Notes: a model not told the origin generated them from the letters alone. DNA of 64,000 nt from Methylobacterium oryzihabitans (GCF_004004555.2 NZ_SACP01000019.1:44558-108557); one strand, 5' to 3'; shown: positions 46,208 to 55,493, counted from the first letter of the stretch. Program-made: numbers and translations.

Positions 46208-46372
46208 TACCAACGGCCCAAGATGCTGACGCATCAGCTTCGATCTCGGGCAAGCCCGAGATCGACAGGCCATTGATCCATCTCGAATTTTCGATGCCGA
46301 GCCCGGACGTTCGGGATCTTGGGCTTGACGACAATTCGAGAACGGAACCAACGCTCGTTTTCAACGACCGTC
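46208..46372. other. Intergenic DNA between two repeat hairpins
   Basis: No gene is supported. The stretch is less G/C-rich than its surroundings, with short inverted parts such as ATCTCGGGC and GCCCGAGAT (around 46240-46265). It may be part of a larger composite element that also includes the hairpins on both sides. Confidence 0.45.
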
Positions 46373-46485
46373 GGTATCATACGAAATCCGATTGATCGCT
46401 TCGAGATGCGGATTTCGGCTTCGCTCAAGCGCCGCGCGGGCTGATGATACGATTTTCGGAACTGATCGTCCGAAAATCGTATCAC
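46373..46485. repeat. Intergenic hairpin repeat, family 1 (full-length copy)
   Basis: Two hairpins joined by CTTCGCTCAAGCGCCGCGCGGGCT. The right hairpin has perfect 16-base arms (46445-46460 and 46469-46484) around ACTGATCG. The left half, with CGAAATCCGATTGATCGCTTC, pairs with ATGCGGATTTCG. The same arrangement occurs at 63668-63775 and the right half alone at 14381-14438. It has no open frame and no sign of encoding its own mobility. Confidence 0.9.
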
Positions 46486-46752
46486 ACCCGGGAGGGGGGA
46501 TCCCGCGCCTGGACATTCGACCGTGCGATCAGTCGTTTAGAGCCGGCTTCCGTTTCGAGGCGCCCGGTCCCTCGACCTGGACGACCGGAGGCCGCGGATC
46601 GGGCGGCCGTCTCGGCGCAGCCGGCGTTGCGCAAAACCTCGTCCGCGACCTCGCTCGATGAATTTTTGCCGGGCTCACGGCACCGGTCATCCAATCTTAA
46701 TCCGCGTTCCTCACCGTGCGACACGATGGGCCGAAGGTGGCAAGCGCCTGCG
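46486..46752. other. Leader region of the GGDEF gene; no other gene seen
   Basis: About 265 bases between the repeat and the GGDEF start. The frame of the GGDEF gene is open back into the repeat, but codon usage and lack of homology suggest it is not translated. A relatively A/T-rich segment at 46660-46705 is a candidate promoter zone. Confidence 0.45.
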
Positions 46753-48156
46753 ATGCGGAGCAACACCGAATCACGCGACGCGAAGGACGACCGTCAACCT
46801 GCGATCCGTGATGCCGAGGCGGTGATCGCGTTCCTGGACCAGATCCGGAACGGATTGGCCTTGCAGGGAGTGCTCCTGTTCGGCCTGGAAGGGCTCGCGC
46901 CGCTTTGGGCCGGGCGCGGCGCGGCCGCATCGCCCGAGGTCGCGGCGCTGTGCCGGGCCGTCGCGGGCGACCGCGTCCGGATCGTTGCGGATCTCGGCGC
47001 CGCGCCCGGCCCAAAGCGGCGCGACCACCCGGCGGTGGCCGGTCCGCCGGGATGCCGTTTCCTCGCGACGCAGCCCCTCGGGGACGGATCCGGCGTCCTC
47101 GCCCTGGTGGACGACCGCCCGCGCCGCCTGTCGGATGCCGAGCGCAGGCGTTTCGCCGGCTTCGCCGATGCCCTGGCCTGTCTCGCCGGTGCCTTGCGCA
47201 CGGTCACGGCGTTGCGGGCGGCCCTCGACGAGCAGGGGCGGGCCCTGGCCCATAGCCGCAAGATCTTCGACCGCGCCTCGGCGGCGGCGCGGATCGGGGT
47301 CTGGGAGTGCAGCCTGCCGGACGAGTCCCTGACCTGGACCGATCAGGTCTACGCGATGTTCGACCTGCCCCGCGACGCCCCCCTCGATCGCAACCGGATC
47401 GTCGGCTGCTACACCCCGCTCTCGCGGGCCGCGCTGACCGCGATGCGCAACCAAGCCATCGCCGAACGCGGCGGCTTCAGCCTTGATGCCGAGATCGTCA
47501 CGCCCCTGGGTCGTCGGCGCTGGATCCGCATCAACGCGGTGGTGGAAGCCGAGGACGAGGCCCCGGTGCGCATCTTCGGGATGAAGCAGGACATCACCGA
47601 GGAGAAGCTCCTCGCCGACCGGACCCGCTATCTGGCCGAGTTCGACACCCTGACCGGCCTGTCCAACCGGGCGACATTCCAGGCGCGGTGCGCCGACTTC
47701 GACCAGTCCCCGCCGGGGCGCCGGCCCTTCGCCGCCCTGCTGCTGGTCGACCTCGACGGCTTCAAGCCGGTGAACGACACACTCGGGCATGCCGCCGGCG
47801 ATGCCTGTCTGGTCGAGATCGCGACACGGCTCCGGACGGTCTGCCGCGACGGCGACGCGGTGGCGCGGATCGGCGGGGACGAGTTCGCCATCCTGCTGCG
47901 CACGGCCCCGCCCGGCCACGCCGAGGAGACGGCCGGGCGCCTCGTCGCCGCCCTGCAGCGGCCGATCGCCTGGGGCGGCCGGGTCTTCGCAGTGGGGGCC
48001 TCGATCGGCGTCGCCCATGCCGGCCGCCGATCGTCGGCGGAGCTGTTCTCGGCGGCGGATGCGGCGCTCTACGCGGCCAAGGGGGAGGGCCGCGGACGCT
48101 TCCGGGTCGCCGCCGGAGACGAGCCCCGCGGCGCCGAGCCCCTGGACGCCGCCTGA
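46753..48156 (+). CDS. PAS-GGDEF diguanylate cyclase with GAF-like N-terminus
   Basis: A 467-residue cytoplasmic protein. The N-terminal 160 residues look GAF-like (DHPAVAGPPGCRFLATQPL, SDAERRRFAGFADALA). A PAS domain follows (ARIGVWECSLPDESLTWTD to FGMKQDITEEK, about 190-285). The GGDEF domain opens with DTLTGLSNRATF. GGDEF is intact at residues 374-378, and RDGD five residues before it is a complete inhibitory I-site. It should make cyclic di-GMP with product feedback, in response to an unknown signal. A perfect 28-bp inverted repeat lies inside the coding sequence of the GAF-like part (46895-46922 and 46997-47024). The start is uncertain; ATG 46726 is in frame. Confidence 0.88.
   Translation: MRSNTESRDAKDDRQPAIRDAEAVIAFLDQIRNGLALQGVLLFGLEGLAPLWAGRGAAASPEVAALCRAVAGDRVRIVADLGAAPGPKRRDHPAVAGPPGCRFLATQPLGDGSGVLALVDDRPRRLSDAERRRFAGFADALACLAGALRTVTALRAALDEQGRALAHSRKIFDRASAAARIGVWECSLPDESLTWTDQVYAMFDLPRDAPLDRNRIVGCYTPLSRAALTAMRNQAIAERGGFSLDAEIVTPLGRRRWIRINAVVEAEDEAPVRIFGMKQDITEEKLLADRTRYLAEFDTLTGLSNRATFQARCADFDQSPPGRRPFAALLLVDLDGFKPVNDTLGHAAGDACLVEIATRLRTVCRDGDAVARIGGDEFAILLRTAPPGHAEETAGRLVAALQRPIAWGGRVFAVGASIGVAHAGRRSSAELFSAADAALYAAKGEGRGRFRVAAGDEPRGAEPLDAA
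46895..47024. repeat. Perfect 28-bp inverted repeat inside the GGDEF gene
   Basis: Bases 46895-46922 and 46997-47024 are exact reverse complements over 28 positions, separated by 74 bases. The arms encode APLWAGRGA on one side and AAPGPKRR on the other. Flipping the inner segment would keep the reading frame open. Confidence 0.95.
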
Positions 48157-48167
48157 CGGTCGTCCCC

Positions 48168-49193
48168 CTACGCCACCGCCTGCATCCCCGGCACCAGACG
48201 CCCCTCGTGCACCGCGTGGCACGCCACCCCGTCCTTGAACGGCGGCACCTCGGCGACGCAGCGCGCGTTGGCGAACGGGCAGCGCGGGTGGAAGGTGCAG
48301 CCGGAGGGCGGGTCGATCGGGTTGGGGATCTCGCCCTGGACCGGGATGCGCTGGCGGCCGGTGTGGCTCATGTCCGGCACCGCGTCGAGCAGCATCCGGG
48401 TGTAGGGGTGCTTCGGCGTCGCGAACAGCTCGCGCCCGCCGCCGATCTCGACGAGGCGGCCGAGATACATCACGCCGATCCGGCTCGCCATGTGGCGGAC
48501 CACGGCGAGGTTGTGGCTGATGAACAGGTAGGTCAGGCCGAAGCGGTCCTGAAGGTCGCGCATCAGGTTGAGGATCTGCGCCTGGACCGAGACGTCGAGG
48601 GCCGAGGTTGGCTCGTCGGCGACCAGGAACTCGGCGTTGGAGGCGAGCGCCCGCGCGATGGCGATGCGCTGGCGCTGCCCGCCCGAGAAGGCGTGCGGGT
48701 ACTTGCGGCCGTCGTCCGGGTGCAGGCCGACCAGCGTCAGCAGTTCGCCGACCCGGGCCTGGATCTCGCGCTCGCCGCGGATCAGGTCGAAGGCGCGGAT
48801 CGGCTCGGCGATGATCCGGTCGACCCGCCAGCGCGGGTTCATCGAGGCGTAGGGGTCCTGGAAGATCATCTGGATCCGCCGGCGCAACTGGCGCCGGGCG
48901 GCCGCGGCCCGCGGGTCGGTCATCGACACGCCGGCGATCGCGACCTCGCCGTCGGAGGGCGGCAGCAGGCCGACCACCATCCGGGCGACGGTGGACTTGC
49001 CGGAACCCGATTCGCCGACGACCGCGAAGGTCTCGCCCTTGGCGACCTCGAAGCTGACGCCGTCGACGGCGCGCAGGATCTGGCGCGGCTGGCGCTCGAT
49101 CATCCGGTTGAGCCAGGGCCGCGACACGTCGAACAGCCGGCGCAGGTTCTGGACCCGGACGTAGTCGTCCTGGCGGGGAAACGGAGGCGTCAT
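48168..49193 (-). CDS. dppF: Dipeptide/oligopeptide ABC transporter ATPase (DppF-like)
   Basis: A 341-residue ABC ATPase: Walker A GESGSGKST, Q-loop IFQDPYASMNPRW, signature FSGGQRQRIAIARAL, Walker B FLVADEPTSALD. The C-terminal oligopeptide-transporter extension has the cysteines of CTFHPRCPFANARC, which bind a [4Fe-4S] cluster in related proteins. It energises import with the paired ATPase upstream, whose stop overlaps its start by 4 bases (ATGA). It is the last gene of the five-gene transporter set. Confidence 0.93.
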   Translation of the reverse strand: MTPPFPRQDDYVRVQNLRRLFDVSRPWLNRMIERQPRQILRAVDGVSFEVAKGETFAVVGESGSGKSTVARMVVGLLPPSDGEVAIAGVSMTDPRAAAARRQLRRRIQMIFQDPYASMNPRWRVDRIIAEPIRAFDLIRGEREIQARVGELLTLVGLHPDDGRKYPHAFSGGQRQRIAIARALASNAEFLVADEPTSALDVSVQAQILNLMRDLQDRFGLTYLFISHNLAVVRHMASRIGVMYLGRLVEIGGGRELFATPKHPYTRMLLDAVPDMSHTGRQRIPVQGEIPNPIDPPSGCTFHPRCPFANARCVAEVPPFKDGVACHAVHEGRLVPGMQAVA

Positions 49194-50221
49194 GCGGCGG
49201 CTTGTCCGGACTCGTCGTAGAGGTGGCAGGCGACCCGGTGCGAGCCGACCGGCAGCGGCTCCGGCCGCTCCACGGTGCAGCGCGAAAACACCTTCGGGCA
49301 GCGCGGGTTGAAGGCGCAGCCGGGCGGGATCGCCGAGAGGCGCGGCATCGATCCGGGGATCTGCGCCAGCCGTTCGGCGGAATGGGCGAGCGTCGGGATC
49401 GCCCCCATCAGGCCCTTGGCGTAGGGGTGGAGCGGGTCGCCCACCACCGCGTCGACCGGCCCGATCTCCGCGACCCGGCCGGCATACATCACCGCGACCC
49501 GGTCGGCGGCCTCGGCGATGACGCCCATGTCGTGGGTGATGAGCATCACGGCGGTGCCGTGGTCGCGCCCGAGCCGCTTGAGCAGCGCGATGATCTGGGC
49601 CTGGACCGAGACGTCGAGGGCGGTCGTCGGCTCGTCGGCGATGATGAGTTCGGGCTCGGCGGCGAGCGCCAGCGCGATGACGACGCGCTGGCGCATGCCG
49701 CCGGAGAACTCGTGCGGGTAGCCGTCGATGCGCCGCTCCGGCGCCGGGATGCCGACCTCGGCGAGCAGGTCGATCGCCCGCTGGCGCGCCGCCCTGGCCG
49801 AGAGGTCGGTGTGGGTGCGGATCGTCTCCTCGATCTGCCGGCCGACCCGGTAGAGCGGGTTGAGGCTGGTCAGCGGGTCCTGGAAGATCATGCCGATGCG
49901 CCGGCCGCGCATCTGCCGCATCCGCTCCGGGGGCAGGTCGTCGATGCGCTCGCCGCCCAGACGGATCTCGCCGCCGGCGATGCGGCCGGGCGGGTCGATC
50001 AGCCCGATCACCGCCGAGCCGGTGACCGACTTGCCGGCGCCGGACTCGCCGACGACGCCCAGCACCTCGCCGCGGGCGATGTCGAACGACACGTCGTCGA
50101 TGGCGGTGAGCACGCCGCGGCGGGTGGCGAACTCGACCCGCAGGTTGCGGACCGAGAGGATCGGGGCGGAGGACGCGGGAGGAGGGATCATCTCGGGGGG
50201 AGGGGGCATGGACACGGTCAC
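49190..50221 (-). CDS. dppD: Dipeptide/oligopeptide ABC transporter ATPase (DppD-like)
   Basis: A 343-residue ABC ATPase partner of DppF: Walker A GESGAGKS, Q-loop IFQDPLTSLNPLY, signature FSGGMRQRVVIALAL, Walker B IIADEPTTALD and the C-terminal CAFNPRCPKVFSRC cysteine extension. The GTG at 50221 overlaps the permease stop as GTGA, in line with the other junctions; GTG 50215 and ATG 50209 are also possible, because the first residues are a disordered Pro-rich stretch. Confidence 0.92.
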   Translation of the reverse strand: MTVSMPPPPEMIPPPASSAPILSVRNLRVEFATRRGVLTAIDDVSFDIARGEVLGVVGESGAGKSVTGSAVIGLIDPPGRIAGGEIRLGGERIDDLPPERMRQMRGRRIGMIFQDPLTSLNPLYRVGRQIEETIRTHTDLSARAARQRAIDLLAEVGIPAPERRIDGYPHEFSGGMRQRVVIALALAAEPELIIADEPTTALDVSVQAQIIALLKRLGRDHGTAVMLITHDMGVIAEAADRVAVMYAGRVAEIGPVDAVVGDPLHPYAKGLMGAIPTLAHSAERLAQIPGSMPRLSAIPPGCAFNPRCPKVFSRCTVERPEPLPVGSHRVACHLYDESGQAAA

Positions 50222-51186
50222 TGGAGCTTCGGGTTCAGCGCGTCGCGCAGCCAGTCGCCGAGCAGGTTGATCGCCAGGACGAGGCCGGCGAGCGCGAGGC
50301 CCGGGAAGGCGACGATCCACCACTCGCCCGAGAACAGGAAGCGGTTGCCGGTGCGGATCAGGGTGCCCAGCGAGGGCATCGTCTCGGGCAGGCCGGTGCC
50401 GAGGAACGACAGCGTCGCCTCGGTGATGATCGCGAGCGCGAGGTTGATGGTGGCGATGACGAAGACCGGGCCGGTTACGTTGGGCAGGATGTGGCGGGTC
50501 AGGATCACCGGCGCCGACAGGCCGATGAGGCGCCCGGCCTGGACGTAGTCCTTGTTCTTCTCGACCATCACCGAGCCGCGCACGGTGCGGGCGTACTGGA
50601 CCCAGAACGACAGCCCGATCGCCACGATGATGAGGGCGAGCTGGGCGTCGACGTCCATGTGGGCGCCGGCCACCGCCTTGGCGACGCCGTCGACCACGAG
50701 GGCGATGAGGATCGCCGGGAAGGTGAGCTGCACGTCGGCGACCCGCATGATGATCGTGTCGACGAAGCCGCCGACATAACCGGCGATCAGCCCGAGCCCG
50801 ATGCCCAGCGTCCCCGACACGACGACGCCCAGCACCCCGATGAACAGCGACAGGCGCATGCCGTAGAACACCGCCGAGAGCACGTCGCGGCCCTGGTCGT
50901 CGGTGCCGAGCCAGAACGGCGCCTGCCCGTCCGCCGCCCAGATCGGTGGCAGGCTGGCATTCATCAGTTCGAGCTGGGCCGGGTCGTAGGGGTTCTGCGG
51001 CGAGATCCACGGCGCCAGCACCGCGACCGCGAAGAACAGCACGGTGGCGACGAAGGCCGCCATCGCGAGCTTGGAGCGCCGGAAGCTGGCGTAGAGGTCG
51101 GAATCGAGGAAGCGGGCGAGGCGCGAGGCCGGGCGCGGCGCCGCCTCCGGCAGCGTCGCGGGGGTGGTGGGGGCGGTGGTGGCCAT
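50218..51186 (-). CDS. dppC: Dipeptide/oligopeptide ABC transporter permease (DppC-like)
   Basis: A 322-residue inner-membrane permease with six helices. The N-terminal cytoplasmic segment and first helix (KLAMAAFVATVLFFAVAVLAP) are followed by the DppC marker FWLGTDDQGRDVLSAVFYGM. The EAA-like coupling loop reads VQAGRLIGLSAPVILTRHIL, which contacts the ATPases. The ATG at 51186 begins MATTAPTTPATLPEA. Fourteen bases separate it from the upstream dppB. Confidence 0.92.
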   Translation of the reverse strand: MATTAPTTPATLPEAAPRPASRLARFLDSDLYASFRRSKLAMAAFVATVLFFAVAVLAPWISPQNPYDPAQLELMNASLPPIWAADGQAPFWLGTDDQGRDVLSAVFYGMRLSLFIGVLGVVVSGTLGIGLGLIAGYVGGFVDTIIMRVADVQLTFPAILIALVVDGVAKAVAGAHMDVDAQLALIIVAIGLSFWVQYARTVRGSVMVEKNKDYVQAGRLIGLSAPVILTRHILPNVTGPVFVIATINLALAIITEATLSFLGTGLPETMPSLGTLIRTGNRFLFSGEWWIVAFPGLALAGLVLAINLLGDWLRDALNPKLQ

Positions 51187-51200
51187 GGAGGGCTCCGCGA

Positions 51201-52181
51201 TCAGGCCGGACGTCGCACGGCGACGCGCAGGCGCGGATCGACGACGGTGTAGAGGATGTCGACCACGAGGTTGATCGAGACGAAGATCAGCGCGACGAGC
51301 AGCAGGTAGGCGGCCATGATCGGCACGTCGACGTTCTGCACCGCCTGGACGAACAGCAGGCCCATGCCGGGCCACTGAAAGACCGTCTCGGTGATGATCG
51401 AGAACGCGATGATCGAGCCGAGCTGGAGCCCGGCCACGGTGATGACCGGCACCAGCGTGTTCTTGAGCGCGTGGCCGAAATGGATCGACCGGGTGGTGAG
51501 GCCCCGCGCCCGGGCGAAGCGGATGTAGTCGGTGCGCAGCACCTCCAGCATCTCGGCCCGCACCAGCCGCATGATGAGCGTCATCTGGAACAGCCCGAGG
51601 GTGATCGAGGGCAGGATCAGCGCGCGCAGGCCGGACGCGGTGAGGAAGCCGGTGGTCCACCAGCCGAGCCGCACGGTGTCGCCGCGCCCGAAGGAGGGCA
51701 GCCAGCCCAGCGTCACCGAGAACAGGAAGATCAGCAGGATGCCGATCAGGAAGGTCGGCAGGCTGACGCCGACGAGCGACACGACCTGGAACAGCTTGGC
51801 CAGCGCGCCGTCGCGGCGCAGGGCCGAGTACACGCCCATCAGGATGCCGAAGACCAGGGCGAACACGGTCGCGCACAGCGCGAGTTCCAGGGTCGCGGGC
51901 ATCCGCTCGGCGATGAGCGACGAGACCGGCTGGCGGAACTGGTACGAGTTGCCGAACTGCCCGCGCAGCGCGTTGCCGACGTAGCGGGCGAACTGCACAA
52001 CGACCGGGTCGTCGAGGCCGAGGCTCTCGCGGATCTGGAGCCGCTCGGCGTAGGGAGTGTCGGGGCCGACGAGCTGGTTCACCGGGTCGCCGGCGAAGCG
52101 GAACATCGAGAAGGCGATCAGCCCGACCGCGAGCAGAACCCCGATGGATTGCAGCGCGCGGCGGAGGACGAAGGCGAGCAT
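51201..52181 (-). CDS. dppB: Dipeptide/oligopeptide ABC transporter permease (DppB-like)
   Basis: A 326-residue permease with six helices. The N-terminal LRRALQSIGVLLAVGLIAFS helix, the periplasmic segment RESLGLDDPVVVQFARYVGN and the coupling loop FARARGLTTRSIHFGHALKN identify DppB. It pairs with DppC to form the channel. It is separated from the binding-protein gene by about 190 bases that contain a repeat element, so expression of the permease genes may be reduced relative to the binding protein. Confidence 0.93.
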   Translation of the reverse strand: MLAFVLRRALQSIGVLLAVGLIAFSMFRFAGDPVNQLVGPDTPYAERLQIRESLGLDDPVVVQFARYVGNALRGQFGNSYQFRQPVSSLIAERMPATLELALCATVFALVFGILMGVYSALRRDGALAKLFQVVSLVGVSLPTFLIGILLIFLFSVTLGWLPSFGRGDTVRLGWWTTGFLTASGLRALILPSITLGLFQMTLIMRLVRAEMLEVLRTDYIRFARARGLTTRSIHFGHALKNTLVPVITVAGLQLGSIIAFSIITETVFQWPGMGLLFVQAVQNVDVPIMAAYLLLVALIFVSINLVVDILYTVVDPRLRVAVRRPA

Positions 52182-52260
52182 GGCGGGTGAGACATCCCGG
52201 TCTTGAGCGGGAACGGCCGGGCGTGAGGCCCGGCCGCTGGCACCGACGGACGAACCGCCT

Positions 52261-52362
52261 AGAGCACTTCACGATCGCGCGGCAACCGCGAAGCTCTCTA
52301 GGTCTTTGATTCTGGCGCATTTTCTTCAACGAAACGGTATCCGCTTCGTCGGAAAATGCTCT
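52261..52362. repeat. Intergenic element bounded by AGAGCA/TGCTCT
   Basis: A 102-base element beginning AGAGCACTTCACG and ending GGAAAATGCTCT, with internal CTCTCTAGGTCTTTGATTC and TTCAACGAAACGGTATCCGC. The inverted ends and the internal wording resemble dispersed intergenic elements common in alphaproteobacteria. Only one copy is in this window. It lies between dppA and dppB. Confidence 0.65.
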
Positions 52363-52368
52363 GGCGGA

Positions 52369-54006
52369 TCACTGGTCCTTCTTGACCCAGTACAGCATCA
52401 TCTGGTCGTCGGCGCGCGGCGCGACCTTGACCTTCTTCGACACGCCCCAGGCCAGGGCCTGCTGGTGCAGCGGGATGTAGCCCCAGTCGTTCTGGATGAT
52501 CTCGTAGGCCTGCTTGATCATCAGGTTGCGGGCCTCCTGATCGGTCTCGCGCTCGATCTTGTCGGTCAGCTCGTCCACCTTCGGGTTGCAGTAATTGCCG
52601 AGGTTGGTCGTGCCGCGCGCCGAGCCCTTGTCGCCGCGGCAGCCGGCGATCTCGAACAGGATGTTGTGCGAATCCTGCGACGACGGCGTCCAGCCGAGCA
52701 GGTAGAACGAGGTGTCGAAGTTCGGCTTGAGCACCTTGGCGAAGTACTTCGCCTTCGGCTGGGCGATGAGGTTGACCTTGATGCCGACGCGGGCGAGCAT
52801 CGAGGTGATGGCCTGGCAGATCGCCTCGTCGTTGACGTAGCGGTCGTTCGGGCAGTCGAGGGGCACCTCGAAGCCGTTGGGGTAGCCGGCCTCGGCGAGC
52901 AGCGCCTTGGCGCGGTTGGGGTCGTAGCCCGGGCGCTTGAACTCGCCGGCCAGCGAGAACAGCGGCGGGGCGATCAGCAGGGCGGCGGCGCTGGCCTGCC
53001 CGCGCATCACCCGCTTGACGATCGCGTCCTCGTCGATGGCGCGGTAGAACGCCTCGCGCACCCGCACGTCCTTGAACGGGTTCTTGCCCTTGACGTTGGA
53101 GCCGCGCAGCTCGTCGCTGCTCTGGTCCATGCCGAGGAAGATCGTGCGCAGCTCCGGCGACGAGATCACCTCGGTGCCGGCATTGCCGTTGACCCGGCTC
53201 TGGTCCTGGAGCGGCACCGGCTCGATCCAGTCGACCTCGCCCGACAGCAGGGCGGCGACCCGCGTGGCGTCGTTGCCGATGGTGGTGAACACCGCCTCGT
53301 CGAGGTTGGACTCGACCGGGCCCCAATAGTTCGGGTTGCGCTTGAACACCGTGCGCACGCCGGGCTGGTGCTCGGTGATGATGAACGGGCCGGTGCCGTT
53401 GGCGTTGAGCGCGGCGTAGCTCGGGGTCGTGGCGGCGGCCGGCGTGGGCTTCAGGGCGTCGTGCTTCTCGGCCCAGGTCTTCGACATGATGTACCAGCTG
53501 CCGAACTGGTAATGCGCGATCGGGTTCGGCGTCTTGAGCACCATGTCGACGGTGGTGTCGTCGACCTTCACGAAGGTGGCGTCGCCCGGGACGTTGGTCT
53601 GGAAGTTCGAGCCCGGCGCCCGCACCCGCTCGGCGGAGAAGATCACGTCGTCGGCGGTGAAGGGCGAGCCGTCGTGGAACTTGACGTTCTTGCGCAGGTG
53701 GAAGCGGTAGCGGGTCGGCTCCGGCATCTCCCACTTCTCGGCGAGGCCGGGGATGAACTTGAGGTCCTTGTCGCGGGTGATGAGCGACTCGTAGACCGCG
53801 CCGTGGGCCGCGATCGTGAACGTCTCCTTGAGGGTGTAGGGGTCGAGGGACTTGATGTCGCCCTGGAACGCGAAGCGGAAGGTCGTGGCGGCCGCGGCCG
53901 GCAGGGGCGCGGTGGCCGCGAGCGCCGCCGCGACGGCGGCGGAGGCGGCGAGGCGCGACAGGACCGAGCGGGTCTTCACCAGGGACCGAGTCTTCACCAG
54001 GGACAT
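52369..54006 (-). CDS. dppA: Periplasmic dipeptide/oligopeptide-binding protein (DppA-like)
   Basis: A 545-residue family 5 extracellular solute-binding protein. A signal peptide ends near PAAAA (about residue 40). The mature start FRFAFQGDIKSLDPYTLKE and the segment RKNVKFHDGSPFTADDVIFS are family hallmarks. It captures peptides or other ligands, perhaps nickel or opine-like compounds, for the DppBCDF importer. The first residues SLVKTRSLVKTRS come from an 18-base tandem duplication. The gene is divergent from an M20 amidohydrolase, which suggests the imported ligand is an amidated or acylated amino acid. Confidence 0.93.
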   Translation of the reverse strand: MSLVKTRSLVKTRSVLSRLAASAAVAAALAATAPLPAAAATTFRFAFQGDIKSLDPYTLKETFTIAAHGAVYESLITRDKDLKFIPGLAEKWEMPEPTRYRFHLRKNVKFHDGSPFTADDVIFSAERVRAPGSNFQTNVPGDATFVKVDDTTVDMVLKTPNPIAHYQFGSWYIMSKTWAEKHDALKPTPAAATTPSYAALNANGTGPFIITEHQPGVRTVFKRNPNYWGPVESNLDEAVFTTIGNDATRVAALLSGEVDWIEPVPLQDQSRVNGNAGTEVISSPELRTIFLGMDQSSDELRGSNVKGKNPFKDVRVREAFYRAIDEDAIVKRVMRGQASAAALLIAPPLFSLAGEFKRPGYDPNRAKALLAEAGYPNGFEVPLDCPNDRYVNDEAICQAITSMLARVGIKVNLIAQPKAKYFAKVLKPNFDTSFYLLGWTPSSQDSHNILFEIAGCRGDKGSARGTTNLGNYCNPKVDELTDKIERETDQEARNLMIKQAYEIIQNDWGYIPLHQQALAWGVSKKVKVAPRADDQMMLYWVKKDQ

Positions 54007-54323
54007 GGACGGACGAACTCCGGGAGGCGCGAAAGGTCCGATTGGACGCTACGGACACGGGCAATGCAACCCCAGGGCATGGATCGACCCCGGGCCAGCA
54101 GGCGGGCCGCGACGACCCGCTCCCCTCCGCAGCAAGAGCAGGGCCAGCCATGATGCGACGCCCTGCCGCATAACCTCAAGTCGTGCCGGAGCCGGCGCAA
54201 GCGCCGGGATCGTATGCGGATCCTCCCGGCGGCCATGCCCGCGGGGCGGTTGACCGCACCGGCGGCCTTCGGCTTGCATGCGCGCACGCGGCGGTTGTCC
54301 GCCCGCCCTTCCGGAACCACACC
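54007..54323. other. Divergent promoter region between dppA and the M20 hydrolase
   Basis: About 317 bases. The hydrolase frame is open back to 54183 but without coding character. I found no clear -35/-10 pair, operator palindrome or small gene. Confidence 0.45.
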
Positions 54324-55493
54324 ATGCCTGTCGTCAACCGCATCGCCGCCCTCACCGACGAGATCACCGCCTGGCGGCGCGACTTCCACCAGCACCCCGA
54401 ACTGCTGTTCGCTGTCGACCGCACCGCCGGTCTCGTCGCCGAGCGGCTGCGGGCCTTCGGCTGCGACGAGGTCGTGACCGGGATCGGCCGCACCGGCGTC
54501 GTCGGGGTGATCCGCGGCCGTCAGGCCGGGTCGGGCCGCACCGTCGGCCTGCGCGCCGACATGGACGCGCTGCCGATCGAGGAGGCGACCGACGTCGCCT
54601 ACCGCTCGACGGTGAAGGGCAAGATGCACGCCTGCGGCCACGACGGCCACACCGCGATGCTGCTCGGCGCCGCCAAGTACCTCGCCGAGACCCGCAACTT
54701 CGACGGCACCGCCATCGTGATCTTCCAGCCCGCCGAGGAGGGCGGCGGCGGCGGCGACGCGATGGTGAAGGACGGGCTGATGGAGCGCTTCGGCATCCAG
54801 GAGGTCTACGGCCTGCACAACAAGCCCGGCCTGCCGCTCGGCAGCTTCGCGATCCGGCCCGGCCCGATGATGGCGGCGGCCGACCGCTTCGTCATCGAGA
54901 TCGAGGGCCGCGGCGGCCACGCGGCGGCGCCGCACGACTGCATCGACACGGTACTGGTCTCGGCCCACGTCATCACGGCGCTGCAGTCGATCGCCTCGCG
55001 CAACGTCGATCCGGTCAAGTCCGCGGTGGTCTCCGTCACCACGATGCATGCGGGCGACGCCTTCAACGTCATCCCCCAGACCGCGACGCTCACCGGCACG
55101 GTGCGCTGCCTCGACGAGGCGGTCCGCGACCTGTGCGAGGCCCGGCTCGGCGCCGTCGCCGAGAGCGTCGCGGCGGCCTTCGGCGCCACCGCCCGCACCG
55201 CCTACCACCGCGGCTACCCGGTGACCGAGAACCACCCCGATCAGGCCGCCTTCATGGCCGACGTCGCCGCCGAGGTGTCGGGCGAGGCCCTGGTCGACCG
55301 GACCTCGCCGCCGCTGATGGGCGCCGAGGATTTCTCCTACATGCTCAACCGGCGGCCGGGCGCCTACATCTTCATGGGCACCGGCGACGGCCCGGGCCTG
55401 CACCACCCCGCCTACGACTTCAACGACGCCGCCACCCCCTACGGCGTGTCGCTGTGGGCGCGGCTGATCGAGCGAGCGATGCCGGCGGCCTGA
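54324..55493 (+). CDS. M20 family metallo-amidohydrolase (hippurate hydrolase/N-acyl-amino-acid deacylase type)
   Basis: A 389-residue M20D-type enzyme. RRDFHQHPELLF near the N-terminus, LRADMDALPIEE (about residue 77), the Cys-His pair in HACGHDGHTAML (about 103), FQPAEEGGGGGDAM (catalytic Glu) and the late His in PLMGAEDFSYML are in normal order. Such enzymes release amino acids from N-acyl or amidated substrates. Divergence from the peptide importer suggests a shared substrate, which is inference. The ATG at 54324 gives the usual N-terminus. Confidence 0.93.
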   Translation: MPVVNRIAALTDEITAWRRDFHQHPELLFAVDRTAGLVAERLRAFGCDEVVTGIGRTGVVGVIRGRQAGSGRTVGLRADMDALPIEEATDVAYRSTVKGKMHACGHDGHTAMLLGAAKYLAETRNFDGTAIVIFQPAEEGGGGGDAMVKDGLMERFGIQEVYGLHNKPGLPLGSFAIRPGPMMAAADRFVIEIEGRGGHAAAPHDCIDTVLVSAHVITALQSIASRNVDPVKSAVVSVTTMHAGDAFNVIPQTATLTGTVRCLDEAVRDLCEARLGAVAESVAAAFGATARTAYHRGYPVTENHPDQAAFMADVAAEVSGEALVDRTSPPLMGAEDFSYMLNRRPGAYIFMGTGDGPGLHHPAYDFNDAATPYGVSLWARLIERAMPAA

